From: Aurantiochytrium sp. KH105
Lineage: Eukaryota; Sar; Bigyra; Thraustochytrida; Thraustochytriidae
NCBI GenBank assembly: GCA_003116975.1
Contig: BGKB01000072.1
Coordinates: 162,577 to 226,576 of the forward strand
Direction: 5' to 3'
Length of the DNA stretch: 64,000 bases
Part shown: positions 1 to 8,600 of the stretch, piece after piece
How positions within the stretch are numbered: the first letter of the stretch is position 1
Layout: the number at the start of each line of letters is the position of its first letter
Notes under the pieces: model-generated
The model's database searches: none
Seen by the model: the letters and a program-made list of their open reading frames with translations, nothing else
What the model was told of the DNA's origin: nothing
Program-made: the position numbers and the translations under genes

Positions 1-801
1 AGACTGCGCTTGTGCAGCACGGAGAATGCAGTGAACAACAAACGTGCGCAGCAACGATACATGAAAGAGACAAAAGACGAAACCGTTGCGGCGCCGTGCA
101 TTGGTTTGGTAGAATAAGTTCATTGCGATTTGATCAGTTCTTCTTGTTCCTTGCGCGCATCTCTTCTTTTCTCACCATGACTTACCTCAAGCTCTGCAGC
201 GACGAGTTCTCCTTGAGCGCGCCAGCCAGCGCCTTGGCGCCATTTGGGCCAATCTCGTTGAAATCAAGACTGCGCTTGTGCAGCACGGAGAATGCAGTGA
301 ACAACAAACGTGCGCAGCAACGATACATGAAAGAGACAAAAGACGAAACCGTTGCGGCGCCGTGCATTGGTTTGGTAGAATAAGTTCATTGCGATTTGAT
401 CAGTATTTCTTGTTTGTTGAGCGCATCTCTTATTTTCTCACCATGACTTACCTCAAGCTCTGCAGCGACGAGTTCTCCTTGAGCGCGCCAGCCAGCGCCT
501 TGGCGCCATCTGGGCCGATCTTGTTACCCCAGAGACTGCGCTTGTGCAGCACGGAGAATGCAGTGAACAACAAACGTGCGCAGCAACGATACATGAAAGA
601 GACAAAAGACGAGACCGTTGCGGCGCCGTGCATTGGTTTGGTAGAATAAGTTCATTGCGATTTGATCAGTTCTTCTTGTTCCTTGCGCGCATCTCTTCTT
701 TTCTCACCATGACTTACTTTAATTCCTTCAGCGACGAGTTCTCCTTGAGCGCGCCAGCCAGCGACTTAGTGCCATCGTCGCCGATGTGCTTCTCAGAGAG
801 C
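1..801 (-). CDS. Leucine-rich-repeat (ribonuclease-inhibitor type) protein, partial, multi-exon
   Basis: Read on the minus strand this is a series of 84-bp exons at 718-801, 452-535 and 186-269, plus the end of a fourth at 1-3, separated by 182-bp introns (536-717, 270-451, 4-185). Each exon encodes one 28-residue LRR of the ribonuclease-inhibitor/NLR class, with the pattern L-x-x-N-x-I-G-x-x-G-A-K-A-L-A-G-A-L-K. Every exon ends at a GTAAGT donor and begins after a GCGCAG acceptor. All introns sit in the same codon phase, so a cassette can be gained or lost without breaking the frame. The 3' part of the gene lies left of the window. The 5' end is not resolved: upstream of 801 I find no exon whose phase fits. 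Such LRR arrays are usually protein-binding surfaces; the partner is unknown. Confidence 0.75.
1..801 (-). repeat. 266-bp direct repeat array (LRR exon + intron cassette)
   Basis: About three units with an exact 266-bp period. The intron portions are nearly identical. The units at 4-185 and 536-717 are closer to each other than either is to the middle unit 270-451, which differs at several bases near the donor end. The array continues left of the window. Confidence 0.9.
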
Positions 802-2144
802 CTGCGCTTGTGCAGCACGGAGAATATAGTAGGTCGGCAAGTTCCATAATAAAATTAAGGTCGCGTCGTCGGTATACATTGCATGCAGTCGTCAGTGTCA
901 ATCAGTCTCTCTCATCGCCTTGCGCGTGAATATTCGTGGACCTACCAAAGCGAAGTTTCGCCCTCGGACATCGCCTTGACTGCGTCTGCGACTGGATCAT
1001 GTTCTTGTTCCAAGGCGGACATCGCCCTGAAAGTTTCTCTTCAGGCTTCTCTTCCTCGGTGGTGGCAGAGCGGGCGGGCAAGAGAGTTGAGGTGGCCAGT
1101 ATCTGCGCAAAGGACACCAAATGCTTGTTGGCAGGCGTTTGGCGAAGAGCACGCGCCGGGACGGACCTCGCAATGCCTTTTTCGCAAGTCCTCCGTGCGC
1201 AAGGCGTACGTTGCTCCAAACAGGGCCCTTCGTACGGCAGTACAGTAGACACGGCAGGAGGCAGACAGGCAGACGGGGCTACCTCGACTCGACGTCACCA
1301 CGAGCGGACTGTCGCTTGATTCGAGGTTTGTTGATCGATCGATCAATTGCTCGCGTGCTCGCTCTCTTGCTGAGTCCTATTCTAACCCGTCACACGCGCA
1401 GAAACTTGCTTGACTATAGAGGGAAAAAAGGGGGGGGGGGGGGGGCATAGAGAACGTTTGCACGTGCTTGCACACACCCGTGTGCATCGATAAACAGCGT
1501 AGGCCCTCCTACCAAGGTGCAGTAGTTCTGCGAAAATCGTGACACATCGCCTTGGCAGTGGTAGTCACTGTCACAGGCAACATGTTGATGACGAGATCGA
1601 TGGGCAACTTGAGCAGCCAACCATGGCAAGTCGAACACAAACGATGACTTGCTCAAGAGCGAGCAAGGTCTTTACTATTCACCAGTGGCAGCCAGCTGGT
1701 ACACATACCCCTGTCTTGCCAAAAGGTCCTTCGCAAGCACGCAGACTGGGCAGCTCGCAGTAGGCCTAGCTATCCTAGGCCGTCCAGCTTCAACACCCTC
1801 CTCGTTCATCTTCTCGCCACCGACGTCTTCCCCCAAATCGCGCCAAGCTTGCTTCGCATTCTTACCGGGCCTTGCGTCATGCATGCATGCAAAGCAAATC
1901 ACTGCAAGCCCCTTGCAGAACGTTCTCGTTCACCTGCTCCGAGTCGGCCCAGCTTCCCTTGTTCCCTCCCTTCGCGCGTCGGTCTCCTCTGTCTGCGCCT
2001 CCCGGCGGGCGAGCCTCTGGACGCAGCAGACCCGAGACCGCGCCAGGCGCAGCGCGGGCGAGCGGGCGGGCGAGCGGGCGAGCGCGAGCGCCGGAGCCGA
2101 GCTCGCAGAGGCCTGGCGCGCGAGAGAGAGGAGAAGCGGCGAGG
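802..2144. other. Intergenic, no supported gene
   Basis: Holds the unresolved upstream part of the LRR gene and the promoter of the ABC1-like gene. It contains a run of about 15 G near 1432-1446 and a GA/CG-rich leader just before 2145. Open frames here overlap on both strands and show no recognisable protein. Confidence 0.5.
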
Positions 2145-3986
2145 ATGCTGCGCGCTCTCACGTCGACCGCCGTGGGCGTCAGCGGCCTGGGCGTGGCCTA
2201 TGTGGGTGCCACGGACGCAGACGCGCGCGAGGCCGTGCGCGTGGCCTCGCAGGGGAGCGACGGCCTCGTGCGGTTTGGGCGCACGTGCTTCAATGCCTTT
2301 GTCACCGCCGTCGACTGGAAAGTGACCATGTACGGCAAGGACAAGGATATCGACAAGGACGCCTACAAGGAGGCCCTTCATGCCTTTAGCCTTCGCGCTG
2401 CCGCACGCCTCTACAAAGTGTGCAACAGAAACGGAGGTCTGTACACAAAATACGGGCAGGGTGTGGCCAGCATGAACCACGTCCTTCCTCAAGAAATTAC
2501 CGATACTCTTGCACCTCTCCAAGATCGTGCAAAGTCGATGAGCAGCGAGATGGCTCGCGAGACCGTAGCTGCTGAGCTCGGTCCCCTCGCCCTGGAAGAT
2601 GTCTTTGCCAGCTTTGACCCCGAGCCCATCGCATCTGCTTCTCTCGCCCAGGTCCATCGTGCCGTGCTCAGAGAGACGGGCGAAACTGTTGCCGTCAAGG
2701 TTCAATACCCATATCTCAGAGAGCAGACACGCGGCGACCTTGCAACCTTGCGCATGCTCACCGATTTCGTCGGGTACTGGTTTCCTGACTTTTCCTATTC
2801 GTGGCTCACCCCCGCGTTTGCTGATAACATGACCCTCGAGCTCGATTTCATCCAAGAAGGGCGCAACAGCGAACGTTTGGGCCAAATGTTCGCGAACCGT
2901 GCCGACGTATACGTGCCAAAAATCATTTGGAAGCACTCTTCGCGACGCATGCTCATCATGGAATACGTTGAGGGCGTCAAAATCAGCAAGGTGGACGAAT
3001 TTGCTGCGCAAGGAATCCACCCTCTCGAGGTTGCCACCACGGTCTCGTCGCTCTTTGGTGACATGATTCACGTTCACGGCTTTGTGCACTGCGACCCGCA
3101 TCCAGGCAATCTCTTCGTGCGCAAGGCACCCGAGCGCTCCGTCTGGTCCAACTTTGGCTTCGTCTCGACAGTCTCCTTGTTCGTTGCTGGCGCATCGACG
3201 ATGTATGCGGCGCCGCTGATCGGTCCCGCGGCGCCTCTTGCTGCTCTAGCCCTCATGTCTGCTGGGGGACTTTCGTCTCTGGTAGCCGCATACAAACCTC
3301 AGCGCGTCAAGACTTTTGGGGGCAAACAGGGCGTCCCGTATCAGGTTGTTGTATTGGACCATGGCATGTACAGGAGATTAGATCCTTCCTTCCGTAAGAA
3401 CTACTGCATGCTCTGGAAAGCGCTTCTGCTCCGCGACGCAAACCTTGGCCGCACTGCAGCCATGAACCTCGGCGTGTCCAAGGACGCCTACGACGTTCTC
3501 TCGCTCATCTTCACATATCGGCCCGCAGACTCGATGACCAAAACAGGGGCCCGCATCTCCAAGGAGGAGCGCGCTAAACTCAAGGACAAGTACAAGGACG
3601 TCAACGCCGGTGACATTAATAAGTTCTTAGAGAGCTTGCCTCGCGACTTGCTCTTTGTCATGCGTTCCACCAACATTGTTCGTGGCATCAATCTTGCGCT
3701 CGGAGGAACGAGTCGTCTTCGGTTCCGCATCATGGGCGAGTCCGCCGTACGCGGTCTCCTGGTGCAGGAGCCATCCAAGGCTCAATACGAGAAGCGCATC
3801 CGTCAGGACACTGAAACGCCTCTCTTTGGGCCATTTGCCATCAATCTCCCCGTGGCCTCAGAGATTGTTGATACCGACTACATCACGTACCGCCAGAGCT
3901 TTGAAATGTGGCGCCTGCGCACCTACCTCGAGCTCATCGACGCCTCATGGGGCATTCTCGCCACCCTTGTTCAGCACATGCCTTAG
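2145..3986 (+). CDS. ABC1/ADCK/UbiB family atypical kinase (ADCK1-like)
   Basis: 613 residues. Family hallmarks occur in order: the KxGQ motif in YTKYGQG (about residue 100), the alanine-rich nucleotide loop SASLAQVH (about 163), the lysine strand VAVKVQYP (about 185), the catalytic loop HCDPHPGN (about 315) and the metal-binding LDHGMY (about 404). Family members act in mitochondria or plastids on coenzyme Q or lipid homeostasis; that role here is inferred. The ATG at 2145 follows a GC-rich leader and matches where homologs begin; the frame stays open upstream but looks like leader. The roughly 75 residues between the catalytic loop and LDHG are much longer than usual and include two hydrophobic stretches (about residues 335-375). 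No stop or clear splice sites suggest an intron there. Confidence 0.9.
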   Translation: MLRALTSTAVGVSGLGVAYVGATDADAREAVRVASQGSDGLVRFGRTCFNAFVTAVDWKVTMYGKDKDIDKDAYKEALHAFSLRAAARLYKVCNRNGGLYTKYGQGVASMNHVLPQEITDTLAPLQDRAKSMSSEMARETVAAELGPLALEDVFASFDPEPIASASLAQVHRAVLRETGETVAVKVQYPYLREQTRGDLATLRMLTDFVGYWFPDFSYSWLTPAFADNMTLELDFIQEGRNSERLGQMFANRADVYVPKIIWKHSSRRMLIMEYVEGVKISKVDEFAAQGIHPLEVATTVSSLFGDMIHVHGFVHCDPHPGNLFVRKAPERSVWSNFGFVSTVSLFVAGASTMYAAPLIGPAAPLAALALMSAGGLSSLVAAYKPQRVKTFGGKQGVPYQVVVLDHGMYRRLDPSFRKNYCMLWKALLLRDANLGRTAAMNLGVSKDAYDVLSLIFTYRPADSMTKTGARISKEERAKLKDKYKDVNAGDINKFLESLPRDLLFVMRSTNIVRGINLALGGTSRLRFRIMGESAVRGLLVQEPSKAQYEKRIRQDTETPLFGPFAINLPVASEIVDTDYITYRQSFEMWRLRTYLELIDASWGILATLVQHMP

Positions 3987-4159
3987 CGCGCGTTTTCTTT
4001 TCTTTTCTTTTCTTTTCTTCCTTTTTGGGTGGTGGTCGTTGGGCGGCGAGAAAATGGAAAATGGGACGGGAGGCTTTCTTTCATGTCAGGACGAGGAGCT
4101 TGTGTCTCGCATGTCATGTGCTCAAACTTGGTGCTTTGGCGATGAAACCAAAGATGGCT
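3987..4159. other. Convergent 3' region with TTTTC repeats
   Basis: Short gap between two convergent genes. A TTTTC pentamer repeat (about 3994-4019) directly follows the upstream stop codon. Confidence 0.5.
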
Positions 4160-5161
4160 TCATGGTTCCCGCTGGCTTTGTCCCCGATCTTGGCCTTTCC
4201 CCGGCCCAGAGCATTTTCGGCACCAACACGTGCAAAGTGTCGTGTCGCTGCTACCCTGCGCAGCGTCAAAGAGGGCACCGAGTTCTGTGTGGTGTTTGAG
4301 AAGCGCGTTGTCTCGCTCGTACTTGCGGGTCATGTCAATTTTGTCCTTCTTCCTCTCATCCTTGACTTGCCACAGACTTGATTGCAGACTGACGGCTCTT
4401 TTTTGCATATCGTCGAAACGGTCTGCCAAGGATGATTTCTCTTCTTGTGCTTGAACGAGTCCACGCTGCACCTGGCCTAGCTCCGCGGCCTGTGCCTGTG
4501 TTTCTTGCCGATGACGTTCGCCCTTTTGTTCCGCTGCCTCGAGGTCGGCCTCGAGCTGTTCGGATCGCAGGCGCTCTGCATGAAGCTCGCGTTGCAGCTG
4601 CGTGATACGAGTGCTTTGCTCCTCAAAGGCTTGTCGAAGCGACGACATGGGTGACGCGCTCGCAAGTCCTCGCAACGCTGAGTTGGCTTGTCTCGCAAAC
4701 GAGCGGCTGGGCAAGGCTGTCTGGTTCTGGTTCTGGTCCGCATACACTACGAGGCTTTCATCTTGATCATCATCAAGAGCTGAAGAGTTTGCACGATCAG
4801 CAAATCGCACGCGACGTTTCTGCTGAAGGCGATGTTGTTGTTGCTGCTGCTGATGTTGCTGCAGCTGTTGGCGTGGCTGCTCCCCTTGCTGCTGCTGCGG
4901 CTGCTGCTGTTGATGTTGCTGTCTCTGATACTCATGTTCCGTTTCCTGTCGTCCAAGCTCGTCATCCCGTCTCGCAACATCCTCCCGGCGACGACTCGGC
5001 GTCGGGTCAAAGCGATGCGGCGGAAGACGGAATCCTTGCTGCTCTTGCCGCTGATGCCACTGCTCAGCCTGCGACCTCCCTTTCCCGCGTTGGTCGTCCT
5101 CCGCGCCTTCCACCCTGTCCTCGCCGTCGATCTCGCGCACGACGAGGCGAAAAGGTTTCAT
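4160..5161 (-). CDS. Glutamine-rich coiled-coil protein with an RVxF-like motif
   Basis: 333 residues, no recognised family. The N-terminal third is charged. Residues about 75-112 are dominated by Gln/His. KRRVRFAD (about 115) matches the protein phosphatase 1 docking pattern (basic residues, then R/K-V-x-F). A long heptad-rich coiled coil spans about 165-290, and a short Cys-containing tail (CTCWCRKC) follows. The ATG at 5161 is the first in frame; the 5' flank is GC-rich. A PP1-associated scaffold is possible but rests on one short motif. Confidence 0.6.
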   Translation of the reverse strand: MKPFRLVVREIDGEDRVEGAEDDQRGKGRSQAEQWHQRQEQQGFRLPPHRFDPTPSRRREDVARRDDELGRQETEHEYQRQQHQQQQPQQQQGEQPRQQLQQHQQQQQQHRLQQKRRVRFADRANSSALDDDQDESLVVYADQNQNQTALPSRSFARQANSALRGLASASPMSSLRQAFEEQSTRITQLQRELHAERLRSEQLEADLEAAEQKGERHRQETQAQAAELGQVQRGLVQAQEEKSSLADRFDDMQKRAVSLQSSLWQVKDERKKDKIDMTRKYERDNALLKHHTELGALFDAAQGSSDTTLCTCWCRKCSGPGKGQDRGQSQREP

Positions 5162-5680
5162 CTTGCTCGCGCTCCAAGTTCAAAACCCGAGCCCGAACCC
5201 GCTCTGCGCTACCCAGCCTCAATTCCTCTTCTCTTGTCTCCCCGCGCTGCAGCCAAGGCGCGCGCGCGGGCGGTGCTGCGTCCGTCGCGGAGTCGCTTCA
5301 CGGAGTCGCGTCGCGTCGCGGGCGACGGATGGGGTTCTGGCGGCGGCCTGTGCCTCCGGCCGTTCTGGGCCGAGGGGGCAGGCTGGGGCGGTCGGGGCCC
5401 TTTTCGAAACCTCGTCTCATCACACACGGAACATAATTTCAAAACATGGGGAAATACTTGCGCCGCGCCCCCCGGGGGACGCCGGCGCCGCAGAGCGTGG
5501 ATCGTAAACGCGCATCGCCGGCGCGGCCGAGGACGGCGACGACGGCGACGACGGCAAGGCCGGCGGCGCAGGCAGCGTCGCGGCCGGGAGAGAGGCGCGG
5601 TCATGTCACTGCTGTCTGCCTGCGTCTTGCGAAAGCCGAGCGGGACGCGATGGAGAGCAAGCTTGACCCGCTGGAGGACA
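5162..5680. other. Intergenic between two minus-strand genes
   Basis: GC-rich, with alternating CGACGG-type repeats around 5520-5580. It probably holds the promoter of the coiled-coil gene and the 3' end of the repeat-protein gene. No supported coding region. Confidence 0.4.
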
Positions 5681-8600
5681 TCAAGAGTCGCGGAGTCGCC
5701 GCGCCCGCGGAGACGCCGCCGCGCGGCTCGCAGAAAGCTCTGGGGGCGCGTCGGGTCTGCGCGGGGCCCGTGGCTCGCTTGAGACCTTGTTCTGCTGCGG
5801 TCCGAGCTGGCGTCGCAGCACGGCCGGGATGAATCGATCGTTCATCGCGCGAGAGCCCTCGTATCCGGCCTGCATCATGGCCATGCGACTCTCCCGCGAC
5901 TGCGCAATGTCAGTTGAGGCGCCAAAAATGATATCTCGCGGTCCTGAACCCGTTGGTGAAACAACTGACGTCCCCGCGATACTCGGCAGCTCACCTTCCA
6001 TCTTTAGCTGCGCGAGCTTCAGATTCAGGCCTTCCGTCTTGGTGAGCACGCTCGAATCTTGTTTCGGTCTTTCAATCCCGCCACAAGAGCTCTGCTGTTG
6101 CTGCTGTTGCTGCTGCTGCTTCTCCGTATGCAAATGACGAGCACTAGAGGATTTTGCTTCGTGGTTGGCCTTCTTCTTGGGTGATTTCGCTGGAAAGAGC
6201 TGTCGCTGCGAGGTCTGTGACCAGGCATCTTGATGATGAGCGGCATGGTCCGCTGTACCAGTCAACGAGACTTGCACCGCAGCTTCAGATGAAATGAAAG
6301 CAGGCTGCCGATGCGAACTACTTGTTTTGCTTGTAGCAGAGCCTGCATTTCTTTGAGACTTCTCTCCTTCTTCTTCAGTAACGGGCGCTGTCTTCTGGGT
6401 GCGCGAAACCTTGGGTTTCATCTCAAGTAGCATTTGAGAAACAGATTCTTGCCGCTGAAAACCCTTTGAGCTCGATGGTGGTGCAAAAGGGTCGTCGTCG
6501 TCACCGTTGTCGTCGTTGCCATCGTCGTCGTCATCACTAAGCGAGCCCGCGACAACACGAGGCTGTTCAGACATAGGTTTTCCTGGCGTAAAGTCCAGAA
6601 GCATCTGTGCAACGGATTCTTGCCTTTCATAGCCTGGTGATGCTGGCGCAAAGGATACCGAGGTTGGCTCATTGTGGTGATGCCCATTCTTCTGTTTCGT
6701 CGCAGAATTTGACTCTATGTTATTGGTAGGCGTGAAGTCCAGCAGCATTTGTGACACAGACTCTTGGCGATCAAATCCTCGGTTTTTCTCTCCAGATACA
6801 AAGGGATCGTCGTCATCGTCATCAAAAGATCCAGGTACAACTTGTTCTGCCCTTTGTTGTTGCTGTTGTTGTTTGGTAGGCGTGAAGTCTAGCAGCATTT
6901 GTGACACAGACTCTTGGCGATCAAATCCTCGGTTTTTCTCTCCAGATACAAAGGGATCGTCGTCATCGTCATCAAAAGATCCAGGTACAACTTGTTCTGC
7001 CCTTTGTTGTTGCTGTTGTTTTTTGGTGGGAGTAAAGTCTAGCAGCATCTGCGAGACAGACTCTTGGCGGTCGAATCCTCGATTCACTTGGCCAGACGCA
7101 AAGGGATCATCGTCATCATCATCATCATCAAAGGATCCAGGTACAACTTGTTCCACCCTTTGTTTCTGTTGTTGTTGTTTGGTCGGCGTAAAGTCTAGCA
7201 GCATTTGTGACACAGACTCTTGGCGATCAAATCCTCGGATTTTCTCTCCAGATGCAAAGGGATCATCGTCATCATCATCATCATCAAAAGATCCACGAAC
7301 AACTTGTTCTGCCCTTTGTTGTTGCTGTTGTTGTTTGGTCGGCGTAAAGTCCAGCAGCATTTGTGACACAGACTCTTGGCGATCAAATCCTCGGCTTTTC
7401 TCTCCAGATGCAAAGGGATCATCGTCATCATCATCAGCATCAAAAGATCCACGTACAACTTGTTCTGCCCTTTGTTTCTGCTGTTGTTGTTTGGTGGGAG
7501 TAAAATCTAGCAGCATCTGCGAGACAGACTCTTGGCGGTCAAATCCTCGATTCACTTGTCTAGACGCAAAAGGGTCGTCATCGTCATCATCATTGTCATC
7601 AAAAGATCCAGGTACAACTTGTTCTGCCCTTTGTTGTTGCTGTTGTTGTTTGGCAGGAGCAAAGTCCAACAGCATCTGCGAGACAGACTCTTGGCGGTCA
7701 AATCCTCGATTCACTTCTCCAGACGCAAAAGGGTCGTCATCGTCATGAAAAGATCCAGGTACAATCTGGTCTTTCTTGTATTTTTGCTGGGTAGGCGTAA
7801 AGTCCAAGAGCATCTGTGAAACTGATCCCTGGCGATCAAATCCTGGAGAGCCAAACATGTCATGTTCCGTGTCATCTTCCTCGAGGCTGGCGACGCTGGA
7901 GCTGCCTTGCTCGACTGGCACAGGAACTGTTCTACGCGTGGGATCAAAACTCATCAGCATCTGCGAGACAGACTCTTGACGATCAAAGCCAGGTGGCGGC
8001 GAACCGAAGGGATCATCTTCGGTATCTTGTTCTTCACCAATGCGCATAATGTCGCCTTCGTCCTTCACACCTGCAGACATGCTATGCGCCAACATATCTT
8101 GAGACGGATCGTCAGTCCCAAGCTCCAGAAAGACTGAAACGGACTGTGCTCTCGCAATAGGTCCTGACTGCGGAGTCCTGCGCTTGTTAGCCCCTGCACG
8201 TTTTGCAACAGCCTCATTCGGCGTTGCAAGACCCATTTGTTCCGATGCACTTGCCATTGCGCTGCAAGGGTCGAAAAGGTTCGACCGACTCATTCCAAAT
8301 GCGCTCTTGGACATCTCTCGGCGGAGACCAACAGGCTGACTTGCATTCGACGAGGCAGCTGCGATGGGAGGCTGTGCTATGGGAGCAGAAAGACCCATTT
8401 GCTCGGAAGCCGAAGGCATGCAGCTTGCTGGGTCGAAGAGGTTCGCGCGCGAAGCACCAAAGTGCGACTTTGAGAGCTGCTTCTCCATTGCTATGGGCTT
8501 GGAAAGCGTTGAGCCACTTGAGGTCTTCTTTGCCGAGGATGATGGCGGGAGAGCAGAAGTGTTGTTGGCAATAACGCCCATCTGGTCCGCTGCCGAGGGA

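Noticed and set aside
12-849. Plus-strand 123-residue repeated open frames
   Set aside because: Their repeats are the antisense of LRR exons and introns; the minus strand gives proper LRRs and splice sites.
945-1252. Candidate 5' exon of the LRR gene ending near 945 (GTAGGT donor)
   Set aside because: Its reading frame would end in a codon phase incompatible with the first LRR exon.
6717-7748. 343-residue plus-strand Cys/Ser-rich repeat protein
   Set aside because: Antisense shadow of the repeated Gln and Asp codons of the minus-strand repeat gene.
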